IMG/VR virus record: IMGVR_UViG_3300044825_000901
Coordinates: 1 to 36,822 of that record
Length of the DNA stretch: 36,822 nt
DNA from: a virus
Direction: 5' to 3' (one strand)
In this document: positions 13,559 to 21,500 of the stretch, in pieces
Layout of the letters: every line of letters begins with the position of its first letter
Position numbering within the stretch: position 1 is the first letter of the stretch
The notes under the pieces: generated by a model
The model's input: only the letters and a program-made list of their open reading frames with translations
What the model was told of the DNA's origin: nothing
Database searches by the model: none
Program-made: the position numbers and the translations under genes

Positions 13559-14037
13559 GCCAGTACATATTCGGCATCGACCCCGGCGCCAGCGGCGCGA
13601 TCGCCATCATCCAGGCCGACACCGGCAAGCTGATCGACGTCATCGACATGCCGGTCACCGAGCTCGAGGTCGGTGGCAAGACCAAACGGCGCGTGTCGCC
13701 CGTGTTCCTGCAGTCCGAGCTCGCGTTCTACGCCGACGACGCCCGCGCGGTGGTCGAGCTGGTGAACGCGATGCCCGGCCAGGGCGTCACGTCCATGTTT
13801 GCGTTTGGCGAGGCCCTGGGCATCGTCCGCGGCGTGCTGGCGGGCATGAAGGTGCCGACAGACCTGGTGCCGCCGGCCAAGTGGAAGCGCGACCTGAAGC
13901 TGAACCCGGGCAAGGACGGCGCCAGGGCCATGGCCGCCAACCTCTGGCCCGACAAGGCCGACCTTTTCAAGCGCGCCAAGGATGACGGCCGGGCTGAGGC
14001 GGCGCTGATTGCCCATTGGGGAAGGTCAACTTCTTAG
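13555..14037 (+). CDS. RuvC-like Holliday-junction resolvase
   Basis: 160 aa with an RNase H-like fold. It opens YIFGIDPGASGAIAII, with the first catalytic Asp at residue 9, and closes with KDDGRAEAALIAHW, the acidic pair expected from RuvC-type enzymes. The middle contains VPPAKWKRDL, a typical junction-binding segment, and FAFGEALGIVRGVLAGM. It likely resolves branched DNA made by the upstream recombination proteins before packaging. Last gene of the run of overlapping stop/start pairs; an integrase promoter follows. Confidence 0.8.
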   Translation: MSQYIFGIDPGASGAIAIIQADTGKLIDVIDMPVTELEVGGKTKRRVSPVFLQSELAFYADDARAVVELVNAMPGQGVTSMFAFGEALGIVRGVLAGMKVPTDLVPPAKWKRDLKLNPGKDGARAMAANLWPDKADLFKRAKDDGRAEAALIAHWGRSTS

Positions 14038-14056
14038 CTTGTGCCACGAAATACTG

Positions 14057-14085
14057 TTGACACACCCCTATGCTGTTGAGACAAT
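14057..14085 (+). promoter_or_regulatory. Integrase promoter
   Basis: TTGACA (14057-14062, consensus -35), a 17-base spacer and GACAAT (14080-14085). It lies 32 bases before the chosen integrase ATG, so the integrase can be expressed independently of the early operon. Confidence 0.6.
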
Positions 14086-14117
14086 CTCACCACAACAACA
14101 CAGCAAGGACCCACGAC

Positions 14118-15083
14118 ATGACCCTCAAACTCCGCAACGACACCTATTGGATCGACGTCCAGATCAACGGCCAGCGCATCCGCGAGTCGCTCAAGACGAC
14201 CGACAAGAAGCAGGCCCAGGCCCTGTACGACATCCGGCGCGCCGAGCTCTGGCAGGGCCGCATGCTCAAGGCCAAGCCCAAGAAAACCTTCCGTGAGGCC
14301 TGCGCCCGCTGGCTGGTTGAGCGCGCCCACAAGAAGTCGATCCAGGAGGACAAGGACAAGATCAACTTCTTCCTGCCGAAGCTGGGCGATCGCCAGCTGT
14401 CCACCATCACCCGCGACGACATCGAGGAGATGCTGCCGCAGGACGTTAAGCCGGCCACCCGCAACCGTTACCGCGCCTTCATCCGCGCCGTGCTGCGTGC
14501 GGCCGAGCGCGAGTGGGAGTGGATCGACCGCGCGCCGGTGTTGCGCACTGAGGCCGAGCCCAAGCGTCGCGTCGCGTTTCTGACACGCGAGCAGGCCGAG
14601 GTTTTGATCGACTCTCTACCAGAAAAGTACCGGACTCCCGTCCGTTTCGCTTTGCTCACCGGGTTGAGAAGATCTAATGTATTCAACCTGACCTGGGACA
14701 AGGTGAACCTGAACGCCGGGCGAAACGGCATGGTGATCATTGAGGCCGACGAGGCCAAGGCCGGCCAGCGCATCCTGGTGCCCCTGAACAGCCAGGCCAA
14801 GGCGATCCTGGCGGCCCTGCCGGAGCCGCACACCGGCCGCGTATGGGGCGATCTCACCCGCGTCTGGTGCAACACCTGGAAGGCCTCATGCAAGCGCGCC
14901 GGCGTGCCCTGGCTGCGGTTCCATGACCTGCGCCATACCTGGGCCAGCTGGCACGCGATGGCCGGGACCCCGCTGTCGGAGCTGCAGGAGCTGGGCGGCT
15001 GGCACTCGCCGCAGATGGTGCAGCGCTATGCGCACCTGTCGCCGGAGCACCTGGCCGCGGCGGCCGAGCGGGTCACGCTGTGA
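14118..15083 (+). CDS. int: Tyrosine integrase
   Basis: 321-aa site-specific recombinase. Catalytic residues are R184 (TGLRRSN), K214 in the beta hairpin, H269 and R272 (HDLRHTW), W295 (LGGWHS) and nucleophile Y304 (RYAHL). The N-terminal ~55 residues form a small arm-binding beta domain (YWIDVQINGQRIRESL), then a core-binding helical domain. ATG 14118 has AAGGA eight bases upstream and lies behind a consensus -35 promoter; an earlier in-frame start at 14070 would lie inside that promoter. The gene ends six bases before the CCA end of a tRNA-His gene on the other strand, the usual place for the attachment site. Confidence 0.93.
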   Translation: MTLKLRNDTYWIDVQINGQRIRESLKTTDKKQAQALYDIRRAELWQGRMLKAKPKKTFREACARWLVERAHKKSIQEDKDKINFFLPKLGDRQLSTITRDDIEEMLPQDVKPATRNRYRAFIRAVLRAAEREWEWIDRAPVLRTEAEPKRRVAFLTREQAEVLIDSLPEKYRTPVRFALLTGLRRSNVFNLTWDKVNLNAGRNGMVIIEADEAKAGQRILVPLNSQAKAILAALPEPHTGRVWGDLTRVWCNTWKASCKRAGVPWLRFHDLRHTWASWHAMAGTPLSELQELGGWHSPQMVQRYAHLSPEHLAAAAERVTL

Positions 15084-15089
15084 AGGGAA

Positions 15090-15165
15090 TGGGGTGGCTG
15101 ATGGGGCTCGAACCCACGACCACTGGAATCACAATCCAGGGCTCTACCAACTGAGCTACAGCCAC
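15090..15165 (-). tRNA. tRNA-His (GTG anticodon), complete, with encoded CCA
   Basis: Read on the minus strand, the acceptor GTGGCTG pairs with CAGCCAC, followed by discriminator C and encoded CCA. D-arm AGCTCAGTTGGTAGAGC, anticodon stem CTGGA/TCCAG around TTGTGAT (anticodon GTG), and TTCGAGC in the T-arm are all intact. A G at 15166 supplies the extra 5' G(-1) that pairs with C73 in bacterial tRNA-His. Carried whole rather than as a 3' fragment, it may work as a phage tRNA as well as forming the attachment core. Confidence 0.93.
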
Positions 15166-15182
15166 CTCTGACTGCTTGGAAT

Positions 15183-15201
15183 GGCACAAAAACGGCACAT
15201 T
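15183..15201. repeat. Paired GGCACA direct repeats, candidate integrase arm sites (first pair)
   Basis: GGCACAAAAA (15183) and GGCACATT (15194) start 11 bp apart, 18 bp beyond the tRNA 5' end. A second pair with the same 11-bp spacing lies 162 bp away. Paired direct repeats next to an int/tRNA junction resemble arm-type sites. Confidence 0.5.
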
Positions 15202-15240
15202 ACTGAATCTCTAACCCTGCGATGCCTTGTAAATCAACAG

Positions 15241-15254
15241 TTTAGCAAACTAAA
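15241..15254. repeat. Inverted repeat TTTAG-CAAA-CTAAA in the attP region
   Basis: Five-base perfect arms around CAAA between the two pairs of GGCACA repeats, in an AT-rich stretch of an otherwise GC-rich genome. Could bind an excisionase or bending protein. No gene is visible from 15166 to 15416. Confidence 0.35.
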
Positions 15255-15344
15255 GTACCAGAATCACAATCGGTATAGGCCATCCTAACCTATTGATTGA
15301 GCGTTTCTCAGCGTTGAGTGACGCATGCCGTGTCACGTTTGTGC

Positions 15345-15367
15345 GGCACAAAAGCGGCACAAAAAAA
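15345..15367. repeat. Paired GGCACA direct repeats, candidate integrase arm sites (second pair)
   Basis: GGCACAAAAG (15345) and GGCACAAAAA (15356), again 11 bp apart. The first copy is also half of the palindrome TTTGTGC-G-GCACAAA. The right end runs into the A-tract of the late terminator. Confidence 0.5.
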
Positions 15368-15390
15368 TGCCCCGGCTGAGCGGGGCAAAA
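15361..15390 (-). terminator. Rho-independent terminator of the late operon
   Basis: On the minus strand, GCCCCG pairs with CGGGGC around a six-base loop, followed by A and seven Ts. The stem runs from 15369 to 15386. It lies 27-48 bases past the last minus-strand gene and stops late transcription before the attachment region. Confidence 0.85.
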
Positions 15391-15416
15391 CCTCGTTGTG
15401 GCAACTGCGAGGTGAT

Positions 15417-15563
15417 CTATTTCGTGGCCATGACGTACAGGCCCACGTTGCCGATCGCGTAGCCGGTGTACACGACGCACATGGGCCAGTTGCCCTTGAA
15501 GCCCTGCTCAAGAGCGATGTAGGCGTAGATGCAGCCGGTGAACGCGATCAGCCAGGCGCTCAT
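15417..15563 (-). CDS. Small two-span membrane protein (48 aa), last gene of the late operon
   Basis: ATG 15561-15563, one base after the phosphoesterase stop. MSAWLIAFTGCIYAYIALEQ and a second hydrophobic stretch CVVYTGYAIGNVGLYVMA, separated by GFKGNWP, suggest two short membrane helices with a tight loop. No function can be assigned. Its place at the far end of the lysis region leaves a role in lysis timing possible, but another holin is already present. Confidence 0.6.
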   Translation of the reverse strand: MSAWLIAFTGCIYAYIALEQGFKGNWPMCVVYTGYAIGNVGLYVMATK

Positions 15564-15564
15564 G

Positions 15565-16551
15565 TCAGTCGGCGAACAGGCGCCCGCGGAAATAGGCCCG
15601 GCCGTCATCACGCACGGCGCAGAACTCAGGGTGCAGCAGCACACCGTCCTTCCACGTCAGCACCGCGAACCCTGACTGCCAGTTGAAACCCGGCTTCCCA
15701 ATTCGGTAGTCAAATTCCTTCTGGTCGTCGTCGGCCAGCATCCCCGTCTTGATGCCGTAGTGCGTGCCCTTGAAGCCCTTGTGGGCTTTGCAGCCTAGCT
15801 CATGGGTGTGGCCGGTCACCGTGTGGCAGCCGCCCTTCAGGACGTCGTTCCAGCCGCTGTGGATGCCCGCGTGCCAGTCGTGGATGATGACCATGTCGTC
15901 GTTGACGTCGATCCGGTCGGAGTCCATCCACTGCGGCAGATGGTCGCGCAGGGTGAAACCGGCGATGCCCTCGTACTGCGGCACCATCGACGACAGCCGC
16001 GACTCGAATCGCGCGCAGTGGTTGCCGTAGGTGCGGAACAGGTGCGTGCCCGGCACGATCGCCCGCTCGATGTCGCCGGTGCGCTCGAGGACGGCCTCGA
16101 GCTCCTGCTTGACCGTCGGCGCCTGCTTCCAGCGGATGCGCGGGTGCCGGCTGATGCTGCCGCCGTCCAGGATGTCGCCGTTGAGCACGACGGCCTTGAC
16201 CTCGCGGCCCATCTCGGTGATCAGGTTGCACAGGGCCTTGTGGGCCACCGGCACTACGCCTGGGGAGTAGTGAGCATCTGAGCCCACCAGCACCACGCCG
16301 TCGTGGATCTCCAGCCGGTTGACGTCCCGCCGCGAGGACATGATCGCGCGCAGTGCCGTTGGGTCGTGCTTCGTGGCCTTGGGGCTGTTGGCCACCAGGG
16401 CAATGCCGTGGCGCTGCTCGATCGCGTCACGCCGCAGGTAGACAGCACGAACGCTCATGCCGAGCTGCTCGCTCAGGCGGGCTGGTGACCCGCCGGCCGC
16501 GTGCCAGGCTGCTATGAACCGCTCATCCCTTTTCTTGCTGGGGTAACCCAT
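15565..16551 (-). CDS. Calcineurin-like metallophosphoesterase with N-terminal HTH-like region
   Basis: 328 aa. Metal-binding motifs appear in order: GSDAHYSPG (D92, H94), LNGDILD (D126), YGNH (175-178), HDWHAG (H224, H227) and TGHTHELG (H248, H250). The first ~50 residues (FIAAWHAAGGSPARLSEQLG, SVRAVYLRRDAIEQR) look like an HTH that may bind DNA. Proteins of this form occur in many phages as DNA- or nucleotide-acting phosphoesterases of unproven substrate. ATG 16549-16551 has GGAG upstream and overlaps the end of the HExxH gene by 29 bases. Confidence 0.8.
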   Translation of the reverse strand: MGYPSKKRDERFIAAWHAAGGSPARLSEQLGMSVRAVYLRRDAIEQRHGIALVANSPKATKHDPTALRAIMSSRRDVNRLEIHDGVVLVGSDAHYSPGVVPVAHKALCNLITEMGREVKAVVLNGDILDGGSISRHPRIRWKQAPTVKQELEAVLERTGDIERAIVPGTHLFRTYGNHCARFESRLSSMVPQYEGIAGFTLRDHLPQWMDSDRIDVNDDMVIIHDWHAGIHSGWNDVLKGGCHTVTGHTHELGCKAHKGFKGTHYGIKTGMLADDDQKEFDYRIGKPGFNWQSGFAVLTWKDGVLLHPEFCAVRDDGRAYFRGRLFAD

Positions 16552-16921
16552 CGACCGCTCCAAACAGGACCACCTCGAGCACGTTGATCACCCCGTGTTC
16601 AGCAGCTTCAATCTGCTCGGGGGTTGCGCCACGGTCCTGTGCAGTGGCGATCAACTCGTAGAGAAAGACATGCAGCACCTCGTGGAGCGCCGTCTGGGAA
16701 AGCGACTGTTCGTTGATGGGCGTCGCACCGAAGTCGCCGAGTCGGTACGTGGCCAGCTTGGCCTGGTCGTTCATGCACACTGAGGCCATGGCATCGGTTG
16801 CCGGCCGCTCGCCGCGCTCCAGGCGCCAGCGATGCAGCCCCAGCACTGCTTGCCAGTGCTTGATGTAGTGGTCGAACTGCTGGGCTTGTTCGCGGGTGGG
16901 GGCGTTTACTGCTTTTGACAC
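16523..16921 (-). CDS. HExxH-motif protein, putative zinc metallopeptidase (132 aa)
   Basis: ALHEVLHVFLYELI supplies H80, E81 and H84 in the classic zinc-metalloprotease motif. A downstream helix IEAAEHGVINVLEVVL could supply a third ligand (E108 or H109). The N-terminal part (FDHYIKHWQAVLGLHRWRL, then MNDQAKLATYRLG) forms helices and strands consistent with a minimal peptidase of the kind seen in phages. Substrate unknown; the position directly after Rz/Rz1 might suggest a cell-envelope role, but there is no signal peptide. It starts 16 bases inside the Rz gene's 3' end. Confidence 0.65.
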   Translation of the reverse strand: MSKAVNAPTREQAQQFDHYIKHWQAVLGLHRWRLERGERPATDAMASVCMNDQAKLATYRLGDFGATPINEQSLSQTALHEVLHVFLYELIATAQDRGATPEQIEAAEHGVINVLEVVLFGAVDGLPQQEKG

Positions 16922-17355
16922 ACGCCCCTCACGTAAGCCTGCAGTCCTATGACCTGCGCCGCCAGTCGGTCAGCATCTTCTGCCACTCCAACAAGAGCTG
17001 ATGCACACGCTCCGAGTAGTTGGGCCTCGGGGGATCCACCATCAGCTCGGATGGGGGTGGCGGGAGTTTGGGTGGGGGCACCACGGGCGGCGAGCTGGTC
17101 GCGCAGCCGGCCAAGCTCAGCGCGAGCACCAGCAGCGGCAGCCTCAGCCTTGCGTTTGTCCTGCACATATCTGTCCTCCAGCTTTTGCCGCTCGGCGATG
17201 AGCTCCTGCTCGCGTGCGCGGGCGGCTTTCTCCGCGGCCAGCTCCTTGGCCTGGTACTCGGCCCGCACGGCCTTCTGGCCGTTCGTGTAGGCCTTCCAGT
17301 GCGTGCCGGCCAGTACGACCAGCACCAGGGCGGTGATCACGAGCCTGACGTACAC
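16906..17355 (-). CDS. Rz-like inner-membrane spanin (149 aa)
   Basis: GTG start with AGGAG eight bases upstream, overlapping the endolysin stop. One N-terminal transmembrane helix (LVITALVLVVLAGTHW) is followed by a long periplasmic coiled coil rich in Ala, Glu and Arg (about 30-90), a Pro/Thr linker and a C-terminal helix with two Cys. This is the expected form of an i-spanin, and a lipoprotein gene is nested inside it in another frame. Together they would fuse inner and outer membranes in the final lysis step. Confidence 0.82.
   Translation of the reverse strand: MYVRLVITALVLVVLAGTHWKAYTNGQKAVRAEYQAKELAAEKAARAREQELIAERQKLEDRYVQDKRKAEAAAAGARAELGRLRDQLAARGAPTQTPATPIRADGGSPEAQLLGACASALVGVAEDADRLAAQVIGLQAYVRGVCQKQ
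16947..17168 (-). CDS. Rz1-like outer-membrane lipoprotein spanin, nested in the Rz gene
   Basis: 73 aa, wholly inside the Rz gene in another reading frame. MCRTNARLRLPLLVLALSLAGC is a lipoprotein signal with lipobox LAGC, and the mature part starts CATSSPPVVPPPKLPPPPS, the Pro-rich segment typical of Rz1. A C-terminal helix (LLLEWQKMLTDW) would meet the Rz coiled coil. The lipobox plus nested arrangement make this secure despite its overlap. Confidence 0.85.
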   Translation of the reverse strand: MCRTNARLRLPLLVLALSLAGCATSSPPVVPPPKLPPPPSELMVDPPRPNYSERVHQLLLEWQKMLTDWRRRS

Positions 17356-17795
17356 AGCTGGTACTCCTGCTGCCGCCTGATCGTCAGGCCCCGTAGGGGT
17401 TGCCCCTTGAACTTGTCCCAGCGCAGGATCTCCGCGCAGGCGCCGGCGTAATCCTCGGCGTTGAGCTTCTTGACCAGGGTGCTGCCGCAGAATGCGGTCG
17501 GGCCAATGTTGTAGGAAAGGCTGATGTAGGCGTCGTACTCAAACTGGTGCAGCGGAACCTTGACGCATCGTTTGAGGGCGCCCTCGAACTTCTGGACGTC
17601 CTGTAAAGCCCTCTGCAGGGCTTTTGGTGGGGTGATCGTGTCACCGGGCTTGACGCCCTCGGTGGTCCCAAATCCGATCGTCGGGACGTCACCCGGGACC
17701 GGGATGTAGGCCCGGTCGCTATAGCCCTCGTGAAGCGCGATGCCGACGAGTGCGATCGCACTCAGTGACAGGCCGGCAAGCTTCACGCGGTCCAT
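17337..17795 (-). CDS. Endolysin, GH24-type lysozyme with SAR-like N-terminus
   Basis: 152 aa. A weakly hydrophobic N-terminal segment (LAGLSLSAIALVGIAL, rich in Ala/Gly/Ser) directly precedes the catalytic region, the pattern of signal-anchor-release endolysins exported by the Sec system. HEGYSDRAY carries the presumed catalytic Glu (E23), and VPTIGFGTT the conserved Thr (T39). PGD at 34-36 probably fills the Asp position with a one-residue shift from the T4 pattern. LSYNIGP and KRCVKVPL match the muramidase fold. ATG 17793-17795 overlaps the holin stop as TGATG; a GTG one codon earlier is less likely. It would cleave the glycan strands of murein. Confidence 0.88.
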   Translation of the reverse strand: MDRVKLAGLSLSAIALVGIALHEGYSDRAYIPVPGDVPTIGFGTTEGVKPGDTITPPKALQRALQDVQKFEGALKRCVKVPLHQFEYDAYISLSYNIGPTAFCGSTLVKKLNAEDYAGACAEILRWDKFKGQPLRGLTIRRQQEYQLCTSGS

Positions 17796-18022
17796 CACTC
17801 ATCCCGCATTCGCTTGTCGTGCTCGGCCTGGCGTCGCTTGTCCTCTTTGTGCTTGTAGAACCAGTTGACGCCGAGGCCGGCGATACCGATGCCGATACCG
17901 GCCAGCATCCCGAATTCAGAGGACAGGAACCAGGCCACCACGCTGGCACTGGCGCCGGTGAAGGTCGCTTTGCTACCCGCGGCCGCCAACGTGGCGTCAA
18001 GTGTTGCGTGATCGGCTGACAC
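17795..18022 (-). CDS. Holin (75 aa)
   Basis: GTG 18020-18022 follows AAGGAG at six bases; an earlier ATG at 18055 lacks such a site and overlaps the preceding gene. After SADHATLDATLAAAGSKATFTG come two close hydrophobic stretches (ASVVAWFLSSEFGML and GIGIGIAGLGVNWFY) and a strongly charged tail KHKEDKRRQAEHDKRM. Two-span holins of proteobacterial phages have this layout. It lies directly before the endolysin and would time lysis by depolarising or perforating the inner membrane. Confidence 0.8.
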   Translation of the reverse strand: MSADHATLDATLAAAGSKATFTGASASVVAWFLSSEFGMLAGIGIGIAGLGVNWFYKHKEDKRRQAEHDKRMRDE

Positions 18023-18032
18023 TGCTCTCTCC

Positions 18033-18203
18033 TTACTCTTGCACAGGCGCAGCATCTTGTGGCGCCTCCTTGGGGATCTGCTGCTCAGCCTGTGCGCGGA
18101 TCTTGGCGGCCAGGGGCCACACGTTGGTGCTGGTGGGCAACTGGCCCATGACGTTCAGCACCGCGTTGACTTCCTGCAGGTCGAGCTTCAGAGTGATTTC
18201 CAT
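18033..18203 (-). CDS. Small conserved phage protein (56 aa)
   Basis: ATG 18201-18203 has GGAG six bases upstream. MEITLKLDLQEVNAVLNVMGQLPTS, then VWPLAAKIRAQAEQQI, matches a small protein commonly found between the tail fibre and lysis genes of podoviruses. Its function is unknown. A polar Gln/Pro/Ala tail follows. An in-frame longer form starting at 18374 would cross a hairpin and lacks a ribosome site. Confidence 0.7.
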   Translation of the reverse strand: MEITLKLDLQEVNAVLNVMGQLPTSTNVWPLAAKIRAQAEQQIPKEAPQDAAPVQE

Positions 18204-18238
18204 GTGGATCTCCAGTGGGTTGTCGTGGGATTCGCTGC

Positions 18239-18259
18239 GCGGTGCTGTTTTCGCACCGC
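18239..18259. other. Stem-loop GCGGTGC/GCACCGC between small genes
   Basis: A perfect seven-base stem around a seven-base loop in the 68-bp gap between the fibre-associated gene and the 56-aa gene. There is no T-run on the minus strand, so it may be an mRNA processing or stability element rather than a terminator. Confidence 0.4.
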
Positions 18260-18271
18260 TGCAGTCAGGAA

Positions 18272-18577
18272 TTATGCCGCCCAAGGCAGACCGGACAGTA
18301 CCGGAGGATTGGCGAGGCTTGCCAACTGAGCATCCAGAGCAGCCTCTTTCGCCGCCACGCCTTCCGGCCCCCAAGCGTCAGTCAGCCAACCTTGCACAGT
18401 GGCTTCGGTCAGTTGGTCAAAGGGGACAAAGCCGGGATCAGCAGGATCAGGCGTGAACGACTCGGTGCCGTACTGGGAAGCACTGTAGTCGCCATTGGTC
18501 TTGCTGACCGTCCAATGCACCGTGACGACAAAACCGTCAGCGGCCACGCGATCCATTTGGTTGATGGTGATGTTCAT
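18272..18577 (-). CDS. Tail-fibre-associated small protein (101 aa)
   Basis: Thirteen bases after the fibre gene. VVTVHWTVSKTNGDYSASQYG, a Pro/Asp turn, FVPFDQLTEATVQGWL and a final LSGLPWA form a pattern found downstream of fibre genes in many podoviruses and marine phages. It is usually left as hypothetical; a chaperone or fibre-tip role is inferred from position only. The Trp residues and short strands suggest a small beta domain followed by helices. Confidence 0.7.
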   Translation of the reverse strand: MNITINQMDRVAADGFVVTVHWTVSKTNGDYSASQYGTESFTPDPADPGFVPFDQLTEATVQGWLTDAWGPEGVAAKEAALDAQLASLANPPVLSGLPWAA

Positions 18578-18589
18578 GGGTTTCCTTTC

Positions 18590-21500
18590 TTACTTGGCTT
18601 CAAGTTGCGCCACACGGGCGCGGAGGGATTGCAGTTCAGCGATCAGCAGCGGCACCAGTGAAGACACATCTATTTGTTGGAACTTGGGCGTTCCGTCTTC
18701 GTTGACCTCATCCTTGACACCGCTGACAGCGTAGGGGGCGTGTTCTTGCGCCTCGTGCGCCACCAACATAGGGCGGCTCTGCGTTGCGCCCTTCATCCGG
18801 CCTTCGTAGACCTTCAATGCGTCGATGATCGCGCCGGAATTGGCAACCGGCCCAAGAATGTCTTTTGCGCGATAGTCAGAGGTCGTGTTGTACCGGGTCA
18901 AACCACCTGCGCGGTTGTAGTCGATGGAGCCGCGCGCCGTTGCAGTGCCTTCTGTGTAGAAGAAAACAAAACGGTTGTCGCCGGATGTGGCGGTGTTCCA
19001 AAACTCACATGGGTTAGAGGTTGCGCCTCCAGTTGTTTGGAAAATACCCGTGTCACCGGAACTAACCGCGATAAAACGCCGATTAAGGCCAATGCCAGTC
19101 GTCCCAACCAACAAATCCCCACCCGTCGTAATCCGTGCACGCTCCACAGCCTCCACATTGAAATTCAATGTATTGCCAGTAGCGGTGTCTAAAGTAAGGG
19201 ACGATGTGGTTCCGGTGATAAGCCCTTTTCTGCTCCCGTTGAAGTACAAGTCGAGCCAACCACCGGCGGTGCCATCAATAGAAAGCGTTGTCGCCCCAGC
19301 CCCGTAATTGGTTGCTGAAGTTCGGCCAAGGGCAAGGCGACCCGACGCATCCAGTGTCATCGCCTGCGTGAAACTGATGGCGTTACCTGCTGTGCCGGAA
19401 GGGGCGGTGTTCCAGACATGAGAGCCGTCGGATTGATAGTATTGAGATGCGGGTTGGCTTAACCCGTAAATCCAATTTGTGCCGTTGAAGAAACTGTTTG
19501 CACCGAGCCACACTTGACGAACACCGTCTGTCCGCCCTCCGACATATGCAAAACCATTCCCAAATTGCATTACTTTGAAGATGCTGCCCCAAGCACTCGG
19601 CGTCACCCCCAGACCGAGGTTGCCGCTCTTATCAAGATTCATGCGCTCGCTGATGCCCGACCCGCCATCAGGCGTCGTGCCAAACAGCAGATCGGTCGGC
19701 ATGTCGTTGGTGCCTGGCGTGGCGCTGATCCTGGCCCAGATCGCGGCGCCCTGCAGGAACTGCGTGCCGTCGTAGCCGCGGAACACAATGTTGCCCAGGA
19801 TGTCGTTGCTCTGGACGGCCGAGCTGCCGCGAATCTTCTCCAGGCCAAGGTAGGACGCGTTGGCGTCGTTGGCCGTGTTGCGCTGAATGAGCTGCGGATA
19901 GAACCCGGCGTTGGACACCAGCGCGATACCAGCCGACGTGATGTTGTCAGGCGTCGTCGTGCCGATGCCCATCACGCCGGTGGACGACACCACAAACGGC
20001 GTGGCGTCAGCCGCCACGTCCTCAATGTACAGCGCGTTGCCAGAGCCCGTCTGCGTGATGCGCAGCGCGTCGCTTGAAGTGTTCGCGGTAATCGTCTGGT
20101 TCGCGGTGAACACGTTGGCTGCGGCCAGCTGGGCATAGATTGCCGCCGGCACATAAGCCGCCACCCAGGCAGTGCCGTTGTAGACGCGCGTCTCGTTGGC
20201 CACCGTGTTGAAGTACAAATCGCCTGCCGTCACCGGGTTGCCGTTGCCGTCAACCGTCGGGTCAGACGCGAGCGGGCCCAGGTACTGAGCGCGGAAGTTG
20301 AACAGCGCCGTGGACGCGGTGCTGGCCGACGACGATGCGCTCGAGGCGCTGGCCGTCGCGCTGTTGGCGCTGTTGAGCGCCGAGCTCGCGCTGGAGGCCG
20401 CCGCAGCAGCAGACGCCGCCGCTGATGCAGTCGAGCCGAAGATCGTGTCAATGTAGTTTTTGGTGGCCGCGTCCTGCGCATTCACCGGGTCACCCATGCC
20501 GGTGATCCGGTTGGTGCCCATGGCGATCGCGCCCGACATCGTGCCGCCGGTCAGGTTCAGTTTCAGGGCGTCAGCCGTGTCGACGTAGCCCTTGGTCGCA
20601 GCGTCACCCGTGGCCGTGGGAGTCCCCAGGCCCGTGATCTTGTTCGACCCCATGGCGATCGCACCAGACATGGTGCCGCCCGACAGGTTGAGCTTGAGCG
20701 CAAGCGCCGAGTCGACCTGAGTCGTCGTGTAGGCGTCGGTGATGCCGTAGCCGGCCAGCGTCGTCGGGTTGGTGCCCGCCGTCGCGCGACCATAGGCGTC
20801 GATCGTCAGCGAGCGGTATGTACCCGCAGCGATACCCGTGGTGGCCAGGTCAATGTCGTCGGTGTTGACGACGATGCGCGAGGCCGAGGCGGTGCCGACG
20901 GCCAGCGTGTTGCCGTTCTTGGTCAGACCTGCGCCAGCCGTGATCTGGCCAGCACCCGAGAACTGCTCGAACGTCACCGCAGTCACGCCCAGCGTGCCAC
21001 CAGGCGTCACCGTGCAGACCCAGCCGCTGTTGTCGTTGACGGTGCCGTCTTCGACGAACACGAACGCGCCGACCAGCTCGTCCCAGGTGTTGGCGTCAGC
21101 CGCACGCGACCAAGAGCCAGAGGCGGCCACGTAGATGCCGTTGTTGGCGGCCGTCGACTGGTCCTTGACCAGCACCCGGTCGCCGGCGATCACGGCCACG
21201 CCGTCGATCGTCTGCGTGCCGCTCAGCGTGATGTTGCCGGTGGTGGCCGCGCGCACGCTGCCCTTCACATCCAGGCCCTGCGCGACGCTGTCGACGTAGG
21301 CCTTGGTGGCCGCGTCGGCATCGGCCGTCGGAGTGCCCAAGCCCGTGATCTTGTTGGTGCCCATCGCAATGGCACCAGACATCGTCCCGCCGGCCAGCGC
21401 CAGGCGCGTGGCGATCTGGCCATCGACGTAGGTCTTGTTGGTCGCGTCGCCACCGGACACCGGCGTGCCCAGACCCGTTACCAGGTTGTTGCCCATGGCG

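Noticed and set aside
15090-15165. Reading the tRNA as an integration-truncated fragment
   Set aside because: All stems, anticodon, discriminator, CCA and G(-1) are present, so it is complete.
18033-18374. Long 113-aa version of the 56-aa gene
   Set aside because: The extra N-terminal part crosses a hairpin, overlaps the upstream gene in another frame and has no ribosome site, whereas ATG 18203 has GGAG at six bases.
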